This document shows, one piece after another, positions 53,443-61,639 of a stretch of 64,000 bases of DNA; the stretch's first letter is position 1; each line of letters begins with the position of its first letter. A program made the translations under genes and the position numbers. Location: the NCBI RefSeq assembly GCF_029223255.1, contig NZ_JARHUC010000003.1, forward strand, positions 62,001-126,000, written 5' to 3'. The notes beneath the pieces are model-generated. The model saw only the letters and a list, made by a program, of their open reading frames with translations. It made no database searches and had not been told where the DNA came from. The DNA comes from Albimonas marina. GTDB taxonomy: Bacteria; Pseudomonadota; Alphaproteobacteria; Rhodobacterales; Rhodobacteraceae.

Positions 53443-54259
53443 ACCCGGCCTCGCGCAGCTCGTGAATGCCGGCGTCGCGGTCGCGCTTGGCGAGGCGCCG
53501 GCCGGCGGCGTCGCGGATCAACCGGTGGTGGCGGTAGAGCGGGGTCGGCAGGCCCAGCAGCGCCTGCAGCAGGCGGTGGATCGGCGTGGCTGAGAACAGG
53601 TCCCGCCCACGGGTGACGTGGGTCACGCCCTGGAAGGCGTCGTCCACCACCACCGCCAGGTGATAGGCCGCCGCCCCGTCCTTGCGCGCCAGCACCACGT
53701 CGCCGCAGGACCCAATAAGCCACGCGGCCGAGAGCGGCTGCGGCCCCGTCTCCCCCTGCGGGCCGGCGTCGAGCTCGGTGAAGTCCAGGCGGGAGAGGGC
53801 CTGCGCGCCGCCCAGCGCCTCGATCGCCGCCGCCATGTCGAGCCGCCAGGCATGGGGCAGGGCGGGGTCGGGCGGATGGGCGCGGCAGGTCCCGGGATAA
53901 ACCGGCCCGTCCGGCCCCCCCTCCTGCGGCGCGTCGAGGGCGGCGAGGATGTCCCTGCGGGTGCAGGCGCAGGGATACAGCAGGCCGCGGGCGCGGAGGA
54001 CCGCCAGCGCCTCGGCATAGGCCGGGCCGCGCGTGGACTGGCGCAGGACCGGCCGCTCCCACTCCAGGCCCAGCCAGGCGAGATCCTCGAAGATCGCGGC
54101 CTCGTGCTCTGGGCGGGCGCGGGCGCGGTCGATGTCCTCGATCCGCACCAGGAACCGGCCGCCGGCGGCGCGCGCGGAATCATGGGCGAGCATCGCCGAG
54201 AAGGCGTGGCCCAGGTGCAGGCGGCCGTTGGGGGAGGGGGCGAAACGCTCGGTATGCAT
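53402..54259 (-). CDS. gluQ: Glutamyl-Q tRNA(Asp) synthetase
   Basis: 285 residues, a GluRS catalytic domain without anticodon-binding domain. HIGH-like GRLHLGHAFSAML, IEDIDRARARPEHEAAI, zinc site YPCACTRRDI with YPGTCRAH, and RRLAKRDRDAGIHELREAG as the KMSKS equivalent. It glutamylates queuosine in tRNA-Asp. Start ATG 54259. Convergent with the AbrB-family gene, 41-bp overlap at the 3' ends. Confidence 0.95.
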   Translation of the reverse strand: MHTERFAPSPNGRLHLGHAFSAMLAHDSARAAGGRFLVRIEDIDRARARPEHEAAIFEDLAWLGLEWERPVLRQSTRGPAYAEALAVLRARGLLYPCACTRRDILAALDAPQEGGPDGPVYPGTCRAHPPDPALPHAWRLDMAAAIEALGGAQALSRLDFTELDAGPQGETGPQPLSAAWLIGSCGDVVLARKDGAAAYHLAVVVDDAFQGVTHVTRGRDLFSATPIHRLLQALLGLPTPLYRHHRLIRDAAGRRLAKRDRDAGIHELREAGFTPAEIRARVGLP

Positions 54260-54316
54260 CGCGGCGGAGCGAAGCTTGCGCGAGGCGGGAGGTCAAGAGA
54301 TGGCGGGGGGCGGAGG

Positions 54317-54331
54317 CGCCCTGCGGGCGGG
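54317..54331 (-). repeat. Single REP-like arm CGCCCTGCGGGCGGG
   Basis: Reverse complement of CCCGCCCGCAGGGCG found at 43035-43049 and 46026-46040; here it is one arm without a partner, 64 bp upstream of palindromic copy B. Confidence 0.55.
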
Positions 54332-54394
54332 CTTGGGCCTTTGGGAGCGGGCGCGCTTGCTTGCGCGGGCGTGGGAGCCTCCGGCGGACTCCTG

Positions 54395-54619
54395 ACTCAC
54401 CAAAGAACAGGGCCGCGCCTGTCCTCCGGAACCGTCTCTCGCTGATGGATGCCTGAGCGAGTCGCCGGACGGGGTCAAGGACAAGCCCCGCGCAGGCGCG
54501 GGGTCGCTTCGCGATCCCTGACCCCGTCCGGCGACTCGCTCTTAACGGCATCCGCGAGAGACGGCTCCGGAGAACAGGCGCTTCGCGAGGGCCGCAGGGC
54601 GCGCGCCATGGGCGCCTGG
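54395..54619. repeat. Large palindromic repeat element, copy B
   Basis: Homologue of 13711-13930. Perfect 21-bp stem pairs 54456-54476 with 54520-54540; outer stem pairs 54432-54442 with 54554-54564; apical hairpin CCCCGCG-CAGG-CGCGGGG at 54486-54503 and a TCGC-TTC-GCGA hairpin. Compared with copy A, the 21-bp stem differs at four positions and the outer stem at two, and every change is matched on the opposite arm. Lies between divergent gluQ and the AlkA-type gene. The rest of the gap (54620-54724) is GC-rich low complexity. Confidence 0.85.
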
Positions 54620-54724
54620 AAGGGCGAGGGGAGGGGCGAAGGGGGAGGCGAGGGCGCTCGGCGCGGGCGCGATCGGATCGTCGGGCGGTTGACGGGGGCG
54701 GGGCGGCGGGGTCCTCTGCGCGCC

Positions 54725-55354
54725 ATGGTGGGACGCATCATCGAGACGGAGGCCTGCGTGGCCGAGGGCGCGGCGTGGCTGGCGGGGCGGGAGCCGCGCT
54801 TCGCGCATGTGCTGGAGGTGTGCGGGCCGCCGCCGCTGAGGCGGCGGGCGGACGGGTTCGAGGCGCTGCTCTCGGCCATCGTCTCCCAGCAGGTCTCGGT
54901 CGCCTCCGCCGCCGGGATCTGGGCGCGGATGCAGGCGGCGGGCGCCACGTCCGCCGAGGCGGTGCGCGCGCTCGACGACGAGGGGCTGCGGGCGCTGGGC
55001 CTGTCCCGCCCCAAGGTGCGCTATGCGCGGGCGCTGGCGGAGTCGGGCTTCGACTTCGAGGCCCTGCGCGCGATGCCCGACGAGGCGGCCATCGCCGCCC
55101 TCGACGCGCTGCCGGGCATCGGGCGCTGGACGGCGGAGGTCTACCTGCTGACCTCGTTGGGGCGCGCGGACGTGTTCGCGGCCGGCGACCTCGCCCTGCA
55201 GGAGGCCGCGCGCGCGCTGTTCGCGCTCGACGCGCGGCCCCCCGAGAAGGACTTCGCCGAGATGGCGCGCGACTGGTCGCCCTGGCGCGGGGTGGCGGCG
55301 CGGATGCTTTGGGCCTACTACAGGGCGCTCAAGAACAGGGAAGGGATGATCTGA
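54725..55354 (+). CDS. AlkA-type DNA-3-methyladenine glycosylase
   Basis: 209 residues, HhH-GPD superfamily: FEALLSAIVSQQVSVASAAG, the hairpin LPGIGRWTAEVY (128-140) and catalytic Asp155 in FAAGDLALQEAARALF. It lacks the N-terminal TBP-like domain of E. coli AlkA, so it is the short form. It excises alkylated purines. Start ATG 54725. The stop overlaps the next start (TGATG). Confidence 0.9.
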   Translation: MVGRIIETEACVAEGAAWLAGREPRFAHVLEVCGPPPLRRRADGFEALLSAIVSQQVSVASAAGIWARMQAAGATSAEAVRALDDEGLRALGLSRPKVRYARALAESGFDFEALRAMPDEAAIAALDALPGIGRWTAEVYLLTSLGRADVFAAGDLALQEAARALFALDARPPEKDFAEMARDWSPWRGVAARMLWAYYRALKNREGMI

Positions 55355-56010
55355 TGGCGGCTCTTTCGGGACCCTCGCTGCCGGCGAAATCGGGCGAGGC
55401 GAAATCGGCGGTGGTGTTCCTGCACGGCTACGGCGCGGACGGGCCCGACCTGCTGGGCCTGGGCGACGTGCTGGCCGACCACATGCCCGACACCGCCTTC
55501 TACGCCCCCAACGCGCCCGAGCGCAGCGTGATGAACCCCATGGGCTACCAGTGGTTCCCGATCCCGCGCATGGACGGCTCGACCGAGGCGCAGCGCGAGG
55601 CGGCGATGCAGGTCTCGATCGGGCTGGTGAACGACTATCTCGACGGCATCCTGGCCGAGACCGGCCTGAGCGCCGACCGCCTGGCGCTGGTCGGCTTCTC
55701 GCAGGGCACGATGATGTCCCTGCACGTCGCGCCCCGCCGCCCGGAGCAGCTGGCCTGCGTGGTGGGCTTCTCGGGGATGCTGCTGGCGCCGGAGAGGCTG
55801 AAGGACGAGATCGTCACCAAGCCGCCGGTGCTGCTGGTGCACGGCGACGCCGACCCGATGGTGCCCTTCGAGAACATGGAGCTCGCGGCCCGCGGCCTGT
55901 CGGAGGCGGGAATCGAGGTGCGGATTCTGCCCTGCGCGGGCGTCCCCCACTCGATCTCGCCCGAGGGTCTGGGCGCGGCGCTGCAGATGCTCAAAGCCCA
56001 TCTCGACTGA
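55354..56010 (+). CDS. Phospholipase/carboxylesterase family hydrolase
   Basis: 218 residues. VVFLHGYGADGPDLLGLGDV, nucleophile Ser116 in LVGFSQGTMMSLHV, Asp in LLVHGDADPMVPFENM and His in CAGVPHSISPEGL. Same group as YpfH/EstB short-chain esterases and bacterial lysophospholipase-like enzymes. Cytoplasmic, no signal peptide. Coupled to the glycosylase gene by a 1-bp overlap. Confidence 0.92.
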   Translation: MAALSGPSLPAKSGEAKSAVVFLHGYGADGPDLLGLGDVLADHMPDTAFYAPNAPERSVMNPMGYQWFPIPRMDGSTEAQREAAMQVSIGLVNDYLDGILAETGLSADRLALVGFSQGTMMSLHVAPRRPEQLACVVGFSGMLLAPERLKDEIVTKPPVLLVHGDADPMVPFENMELAARGLSEAGIEVRILPCAGVPHSISPEGLGAALQMLKAHLD

Positions 56011-56168
56011 TCCCGCGGACCCCGCGGATCGGGCGCAAGGCCTTGATCCCGCGGGGCTTCCGGCCCCCGGACCCCCGCGCCGCAGGGTCGCGCGGGCGGC
56101 GTCGTCAAGGCGTCGCAATTCGCTGCTAGACCAGCGGTGCGGCGGAAGAGCCCGCAGCATCTGGAGAG

Positions 56169-56229
56169 TTGCGCGGCGTCATCCGCCAGATATAGTTCTC
56201 TCATCTACCGGGACGGGACGCGTCCCGTC
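56169..56229 (+). promoter_or_regulatory. Promoter and palindrome ahead of the HNH nuclease gene
   Basis: TTGCGC (56169-56174), 16-bp spacer, TATAGT (56191-56196) make a plausible sigma-70-type promoter. Sixteen bases later lies a perfect 18-bp palindrome GACGGGACGCGTCCCGTC (56212-56229), placed where a repressor would block transcription or initiation. The ribosome site and GTG start follow at 56255-56271. Confidence 0.5.
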
Positions 56230-56268
56230 TCGGCGGAAAACGGAACGCTGGGACGGGAGACCTGTCGG

Positions 56269-56856
56269 GTGAGGAACGACCCCTACGCCACCCAGTTCGT
56301 GCGAAGTCCGGCGCGGTTGAAGGACCATCCCGCGCTGGTGCTCAACGCCGACTATCGGCCGCTGAGCTACTTTCCCCTGTCGCTGTGGCCCTGGCAGGAG
56401 GCGGTGAAGGCCGCCTTCCTCGACCGGGTGACCATCGTCGCGGAATACGACGAGGTCGCGCGCTCTCCGAGCCTGGAGATGAAGCTGCCCTCGGTGGTGG
56501 TGCTGCGCGACTACGTGAAGCCGGCGCGGCTGGCCGCCTTCACCCGCTTCAACCTGTTCCTGCGCGACGAGTTCCGCTGCCAGTACTGCGGCGCCAAGGG
56601 CGACCTGACCTTCGACCACGTGATCCCCCGCGCCGCGGGCGGGCGCACGACCTGGGAGAACGTCGTCGCCGCCTGCGGACCGTGCAACCTGCGCAAGGGC
56701 TCGCGCTCGCTCCGCCAGGCGGGGATGCGCCTGGCCAAGCCCGTGCGCCGGCCCACCGCGGCGATGTTGCAGAACGTGGGGCGGAAGTTCCCCCCCAACC
56801 ACCTGCACGTGACCTGGCTGGATTACCTCTACTGGGACGCCGAGCTGGAGCCCTGA
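56269..56856 (+). CDS. HNH endonuclease
   Basis: 195 residues. Zinc/HNH core FRCQYCGAKGDLTFDHVIPR and GGRTTWENVVAACGPCNLRK: Cys104/Cys107, His117, Asn131, Cys136/Cys139. The N-terminal 100 residues (ALVLNADYRPLSYFPLSLWP) are typical of a conserved alphaproteobacterial HNH subfamily of unknown substrate. GTG 56269 is preceded by GGGAG at 9 bp; the upstream in-frame ATG at 56137 precedes the promoter and is rejected. Confidence 0.9.
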   Translation: MRNDPYATQFVRSPARLKDHPALVLNADYRPLSYFPLSLWPWQEAVKAAFLDRVTIVAEYDEVARSPSLEMKLPSVVVLRDYVKPARLAAFTRFNLFLRDEFRCQYCGAKGDLTFDHVIPRAAGGRTTWENVVAACGPCNLRKGSRSLRQAGMRLAKPVRRPTAAMLQNVGRKFPPNHLHVTWLDYLYWDAELEP

Positions 56857-56893
56857 GGCCCCGCGCGGTCCCCTGCGCGAGGCGACGGCCCCC

Positions 56894-57406
56894 TCAGGCC
56901 CGCTTGAGGGAGGCGAGCCACAGGCCCGCCAGGACCAGCGACAGGATCCCGTTCCACGAGGCCATCGACAGGCCCATCAGGCTCCACGCGACGTCGTCGC
57001 AGCGCACGATGGGGGCGTTCTGGATGGCCTTGAGCAGGTCGTCGGTCGACATCCCCGCGCCCACGGTCGAGGAGCATTCCGTCGGCCCCTCCCACCAGCC
57101 GCGCTCGACCCCGGTGTGGAGCAGGGCGATGCCCGCCCCCACCAGCATCGACAGCGCGCCGGCCAGCCGGATCGCGCGCAGGCCGCGCAGCGCCGGCGCC
57201 AGCATCAGCGCGCCCAGCACGATCGCGACCGCATGGGGCCAGCGCTGCCAGATGCACATCTCGCAGGGGGCGAGGCCGCCGACGTGCTGGAACAGGAAGG
57301 CCCCCGCCAGCATCCCGGCCGAGCCTGCGGCCGCGAGGCCGGCGAGGTAGGTCTGGGCGGTCTCGGGCAGGGGGGCGCGGGCGGCTTTCGACGCCGGCGC
57401 GCTCAC
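56894..57406 (-). CDS. dsbB: Disulfide bond formation protein B
   Basis: 170 residues, four helices. Periplasmic Cys pair 1 Cys48/Cys51 in LAPCEMCIWQRWP, pair 2 Cys111 (GPTECSSTVG) and Cys136 (APIVRCDDVAW). DsbB reoxidises DsbA and passes electrons to quinone. Start GTG 57406 overlaps the stop of the upstream membrane-protein gene (GTGA). No dsbA in the window. Confidence 0.94.
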   Translation of the reverse strand: MSAPASKAARAPLPETAQTYLAGLAAAGSAGMLAGAFLFQHVGGLAPCEMCIWQRWPHAVAIVLGALMLAPALRGLRAIRLAGALSMLVGAGIALLHTGVERGWWEGPTECSSTVGAGMSTDDLLKAIQNAPIVRCDDVAWSLMGLSMASWNGILSLVLAGLWLASLKRA

Positions 57407-57984
57407 AGGGCGTACTTCACGATCGCGAAGCCTCCGATCAGCAGGGCGACCGACACGGTCGCCACCAGCCCCAGCCGCCGGTCGATGAAATCGCGGATCG
57501 GCTCGCCGAAGCGGTGCAGAAGCGCGGCGATGATGAAGAATCGAAGGCCGCGGGCGAGGACGGACGTCGCCATGAACAGGGCGAAGTTCAAACCCGTCAG
57601 CCCTGAAAAGATCGTGATGACCTTGTAGGGGAAGGGCGTGACGCCGGCGATCAGCACCGCCCAGAAGCCCTGCTGGTTGTAGGACTCGGCCAGCAGGTCG
57701 AAGGCGTCGGCCTTGCCGTAGAACTCCAGCACCGGCCGGCCCACCGACTCGAACAGGCCCCAGCCGATATAGTAGCCCAGCGCCCCGCCCAGCACCGAGG
57801 AGACGGTCGCCACCCCCGCGATCAGCCACGCCCTGCGCGGGGCGGCGATGATCATCGGGATCATCAGCACGTCCGGCGGGATCGGGAACATCGAGCTTTC
57901 GATGAAGCTGACGAAGGCCAGCGTCCACAGCGCGTAGGGCGTCTCCGCCTGCCGCAGCACCCAGTTGTAGAGCGATCGGATCAT
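57403..57984 (-). CDS. YqaA-family (DedA/VTT-like) membrane protein
   Basis: 193 residues. MIRSLYNWVLRQAETPYALW, SFIESSMFPIPPDVLMIPMI and IAGVTPFPYKVITIFSGLTG, with the E-xxxPxPP and conserved TPFPYK motifs of the VTT/SNARE-associated group. Members affect lipid scrambling or membrane integrity; role here unknown. ATG 57984. Coupled to dsbB. Confidence 0.92.
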   Translation of the reverse strand: MIRSLYNWVLRQAETPYALWTLAFVSFIESSMFPIPPDVLMIPMIIAAPRRAWLIAGVATVSSVLGGALGYYIGWGLFESVGRPVLEFYGKADAFDLLAESYNQQGFWAVLIAGVTPFPYKVITIFSGLTGLNFALFMATSVLARGLRFFIIAALLHRFGEPIRDFIDRRLGLVATVSVALLIGGFAIVKYAL

Positions 57985-58301
57985 GGGCCTGAGCGTTAGA
58001 CGTCCCCGGGGGGGCTGTCCACGCAGCAGGCGGGGGTGCGGCGATCGGGTCGACCGGCGGGGCGCGATCGCCGGGGCGCAAACGTGAATCCGCGACGGTC
58101 CTCGATCATTCGAATTGCCGAGTCGTTGAAATGGGATATGAATATGAGACTCGCCTGACGCAGCGTCATATTCCGCGTGCTGCGAGCCCCAGGGTTGCGT
58201 CCGCGTCCACGCGTGCCCGCGTTCCATCGTGTCGACCGACAGTTGACGACATGCCTTTCCGCGGCGGGCGCCACGCCCGGCGGAAAGCGGGGGGAGCCGT
58301 T
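57985..58301. other. Promoter region before the VPLPA-CTERM gene
   Basis: 317-bp gap with a notable AT-richer patch (about 58100-58175). It contains GAATATGA (58140-58147) and its exact reverse complement TCATATTC (58166-58173), 8-bp arms 18 bp apart, a plausible regulator site. No clear -35/-10 pair. No gene recognised. Confidence 0.4.
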
Positions 58302-59360
58302 ATGACCATTGGACGATCTGCAGCGATCGGGCGCGGCCCGGTCGGTAGAGGGCGCCTGGGCGCGCGCCGACTGGGCGCGATCGCCCTCGCCGCGACGGCC
58401 GCGGCCGCCGCGCCCTGGGCCGCGCAGGCCCGGATGATCGGGGGCGTCGAGCTCGGCGGCCTGACCGACTACCTGTTCGTGTTCACCGACGGCAGCGCCG
58501 ACGCGAACTGGCAGGGGGCCAGCAAGGGCTTCGTGGGCGATGTCGCCATCGACGGCGTCAGCGCCGACGAGCGCACCTCGGGGACCGTGCCCTACACCGG
58601 GACGATCTACACCAACTCCGGCTCGCTGGGGGCCTGGCAGAACATCGTGAACGCCAATCCCTCGACCGCGGCCGGCGTGACGGGGGAGACCGCGCGGATC
58701 GCGGCGCTCGAGGCCGACCTCGCCGCGGCGTTCTCCACCATCAACGGGTTGACGGCCACCACCGGCTTCGCCGGCGTGGCGCCGACCTTCCTCGACAATC
58801 TCGACGTCGCGAACGGCATCGCCGAGACCTTCGTGGTCGACATCACCTCCGCCTTCCAGGTGTCGTCGCAGATCGACATCACCGGCGACTCCGACGACGT
58901 GTTCATCCTGCGCTGGGACACCGACTCGAACTTCGGCAACGGCTACGACGGCCAGGTGAAGTTCCAGAGCGGTGGCGGCTTCGTGCCCAAGGGCGGGCTG
59001 ACCCCGTCGAACTTCATCCACGTCGCGGGCGACATCAACGCCTCGGGCGGCGGCTCGACGCCGGCCGAGCTCGCCCCCTACTTCTCCGGCCTCGCCGAGC
59101 CGACGAACGGCGGCGGCTTCTTCACCGGCTACTGGCTGACCACCGGCAAGCCGAGCGACGGAACGACGACGAGCCTGAGCAACGCGATCTTCGCGGGGGG
59201 CTGGTACAGCAGCACCACCTCGTTCTCGATGACCTCCGGGACCTCGGGCGCCTACGTGGCGCCGCCGCCGTCCACGTCGGTTCCCGTTCCGCTTCCGGCC
59301 GCCCTGCTGGCGTCGGGGATCGCCGCGCTGGGCCTGACCCGGAGGCGTCGGCGCGGCTGA
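58302..59360 (+). CDS. VPLPA-CTERM secreted protein
   Basis: 352 residues. Signal peptide (hydrophobic GAIALAATAAAAAPWAAQA, about 28-48). The mature beta-rich domain (VAIDGVSADERTSGTVPYTG, VVDITSAFQVSSQIDITGDS, GGLTPSNFIHVAGDINASGG) resembles anchor/ice-binding-type secreted domains but cannot be named securely. The C-terminal tripartite sorting tag is VPVPLPAALLASGIAALGLT followed by RRRRRG, the VPLPA-CTERM form processed by exosortases; no exosortase gene is in the window. Start ATG 58302 with GGGGAG upstream. Confidence 0.82.
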   Translation: MTIGRSAAIGRGPVGRGRLGARRLGAIALAATAAAAAPWAAQARMIGGVELGGLTDYLFVFTDGSADANWQGASKGFVGDVAIDGVSADERTSGTVPYTGTIYTNSGSLGAWQNIVNANPSTAAGVTGETARIAALEADLAAAFSTINGLTATTGFAGVAPTFLDNLDVANGIAETFVVDITSAFQVSSQIDITGDSDDVFILRWDTDSNFGNGYDGQVKFQSGGGFVPKGGLTPSNFIHVAGDINASGGGSTPAELAPYFSGLAEPTNGGGFFTGYWLTTGKPSDGTTTSLSNAIFAGGWYSSTTSFSMTSGTSGAYVAPPPSTSVPVPLPAALLASGIAALGLTRRRRRG

Positions 59361-59643
59361 ACGACCCCGTTCGGCCGCGTGCGCGGCGGCGCCGCCCCGG
59401 CCGCCCGCGCGGCGCGGGATGGCGGAGCGAGTATATCGGCCATCCCGCGCCCTTGGGTCCGCGCGCCTCCCTCCGGGGGGCGCGCTTCGCCGTCCGGTTC
59501 CGCCCGGGGCCCCGCAGCCGGTCCCGTCGCGCGAGCGGGTCGTCGCGTCTCTCGGATGGCTTCGGCCGAACGAGCGGGCATGAGGCGTCCGAAACAGGCG
59601 GCCGTCGGCCGTCCGATGAACCCAGGAGCGGCTCCGCGAGCGT

Positions 59644-60420
59644 TCAGCCCAGCGGGCCGACCTCCGGGTCCTCGCCGTCGTCCTGCGCATCCTTGCGGCC
59701 GCGGAAGCCGGTGGCGAGCACGTACATCTCGGCCGAATCCTTGCGGCTGGAGGGCGGCTTGATGTGGCGCACGGCGCTGAAGTTCGCCTTCAGCATCGCC
59801 AGCAGGTCCGCCTCGGAGCCGCCCTGCAGGGTCTTGGCCAGGAACGATCCGCCAGGCTTGAGCACCTCGGTCGCGAACCAGGCCGCGGCCTCGCACAGCG
59901 CCATGATCCGCAGGTGGTCGGTGGCCCGGTGGCCCGAGGAGGCGGCGGCCATGTCCGACAGGACCGCGTCGGCCTCGCCGCCCAGCGCCTGCTTCACCGC
60001 CTCGTCCGCGCCCTCGTCGAGGAAATCCATCTGCATCAGCTCGCAGCCGGGCAGGGGATCGACCTCCTGGAGGTCGATGCCCAGGATGCGGCCGCGCGGG
60101 CGGTTGGGCTTGTGGCCGTCGGCGTTGGTCTTCTTCGCCGCCACCTGCAGCCAGCCGCCGGGCGCGCAGCCCAGGTCGACGATGCAGGCGCCGGTCTTGA
60201 GGAAGGGATGCTTCTCGTCGATCTCGAGCAGCTTGAACGCCGCGCGGCCGCGGTAGCCCTCGCGCTTGGCGCGCTGCACGTAGGGATCGTTGAGCTGACG
60301 CTCGAGCCAGCGGGTCGAGGACAGGCGCCGGCCCTTGGCGGTCTTCACCCGCGTCTTGAGTTCCCGCGCCCCGCGGCCGGAGGTTCCCGGTCCGCCGCCG
60401 CCGCTGTTGCCGCCGCCCAT
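59644..60420 (-). CDS. rlmE: 23S rRNA (uridine-2552-2'-O)-methyltransferase RlmE
   Basis: 258 residues. Catalytic K-D-K-E set: [12 protein letters not shown] (K), [14 protein letters not shown] (D), FLAKTLQGG (K), [11 protein letters not shown] (E); SAM motif [14 protein letters not shown]. An Arg/Gly-rich N-terminus and a short acidic tail are extra. It methylates U2552 late in 50S assembly. Start ATG 60420, 14 bp after the ppx/gppA stop. Confidence 0.95.
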   Translation of the reverse strand: MGGGNSGGGGPGTSGRGARELKTRVKTAKGRRLSSTRWLERQLNDPYVQRAKREGYRGRAAFKLLEIDEKHPFLKTGACIVDLGCAPGGWLQVAAKKTNADGHKPNRPRGRILGIDLQEVDPLPGCELMQMDFLDEGADEAVKQALGGEADAVLSDMAAASSGHRATDHLRIMALCEAAAWFATEVLKPGGSFLAKTLQGGSEADLLAMLKANFSAVRHIKPPSSRKDSAEMYVLATGFRGRKDAQDDGEDPEVGPLG

Positions 60421-60434
60421 GGCTTCACCCGTCT

Positions 60435-61559
60435 TCAGTGCTGGCGGGCCCGCTCGGCCCACATGAGGGAATACAGCATCCCCTCGCGAAGGCCACGGTC
60501 CGCGACGCGGATGCGGGGCGCGGGCCATAGCCGCAGGATGGTCTGCAGGATCGCGGCGCCGGCGATCACCAGCTCCGCCCGGTCGGGGCCCACGCCGGGG
60601 TGGGCGCGCCGCCCCTCGGGGCCCAGGTCGATCAGGTGGCGGGCGATCCGGGCCGAGGCCGTCCGCTCCAGCCACATCCCGTCCACCTTCGCCCGGTCGT
60701 ACTTGGTCAGCCCCAGCCGCAGCGCGCCGATGGTGGTCACCGTGCCCGAGGCGCCGATGATCTGCAGGCCCGGCAGCTTCGCGGCGGCGTTCTCGTCCTC
60801 GTAGGGCAGGAAGCCGGCGATGTGATCCTCGAAATGGCAGGCCATCAGGGCGTAGCGGTCGGCGTCGCTCTCCACGTCCGAATAGCGGTCGTGCAGGGTG
60901 GCCACGCCCACGGGAGCCGAGATCCAGTCCACGATCCGCTCGCGCGCCGCGCGGCGCAGCTCGGAGCGGTCGGGGCCGCCGCGGCCGGGGGCGAGCGCGA
61001 GGATCAGGTCCTGCCGCTCGGCCGGGTCGCAGCCGGCGAGGTCGAGCCAGATCAGCTCGGTCGAGCCGCCGCCGATGTCGAAGACCATCAGGCTCTCGGC
61101 CTGCTCCTCCAGCAGCGGCGCGCAGCCGGCCAGCGCCAGGCGCGCCTCCTGCTCGGGGGAGATCACCTCCAGCTCCAGCCCCGTCTCCCGCCGCACCCGG
61201 CGCAGGAAGCTCCGCGCGTTGGCGGCGCGCCGGCAGGCCTCGGTCGCCACGATCCGGCAGCGCGCCACCTCGTGACGGCGGATCTTGGAGGCGCAGATGC
61301 GCAGGGCGTCGATGGTGCGGGACATCGCGGCGCGCGACAGCTCGCCATGGATCTCCACCCCCTCGCCCAGGCGCACGTTGCGGCTGAAGGCGTCGATCAC
61401 CCGGAAGCCGCGGGGATCGGGCTCGGCGATCAGCAGGCGGCAGTTGTTGGTGCCCAGGTCCAGCGCAGCATAACGTGCCGGAGCCCGCGTTCGGGCCCGG
61501 ACCGGAATGCCTTGGGCGGGCTCGTTCGCCCGCGAATGCGCGCCCTGCGGCGTCGTCAC
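60435..61559 (-). CDS. Ppx/GppA family phosphatase
   Basis: 374 residues, actin-like ASKHA fold: [20 protein letters not shown] (phosphate 1), [20 protein letters not shown], and [17 protein letters not shown] (phosphate 2). Shorter than full exopolyphosphatase, so it lacks the C-terminal HD domain. Family members hydrolyse polyP or pppGpp. GTG 61559 has GGAGG 8 bp upstream; earlier codons lie in the divergent gap. Confidence 0.9.
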   Translation of the reverse strand: MTTPQGAHSRANEPAQGIPVRARTRAPARYAALDLGTNNCRLLIAEPDPRGFRVIDAFSRNVRLGEGVEIHGELSRAAMSRTIDALRICASKIRRHEVARCRIVATEACRRAANARSFLRRVRRETGLELEVISPEQEARLALAGCAPLLEEQAESLMVFDIGGGSTELIWLDLAGCDPAERQDLILALAPGRGGPDRSELRRAARERIVDWISAPVGVATLHDRYSDVESDADRYALMACHFEDHIAGFLPYEDENAAAKLPGLQIIGASGTVTTIGALRLGLTKYDRAKVDGMWLERTASARIARHLIDLGPEGRRAHPGVGPDRAELVIAGAAILQTILRLWPAPRIRVADRGLREGMLYSLMWAERARQH

Positions 61560-61639
61560 ATCGAAAACCTCCGCGGCGTGTCGCCGCGCTTGTTTACAAT
61601 GGGTATCGAAAGAACCGACCCGCAACAAGGGGATGGCGG

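Noticed and set aside
56137..56268. Longer N-terminus for the HNH nuclease from the ATG at 56137
   Set aside because: It would place the coding start upstream of the likely promoter and across the palindrome; the GTG at 56269 has a good ribosome site and begins the conserved sequence.
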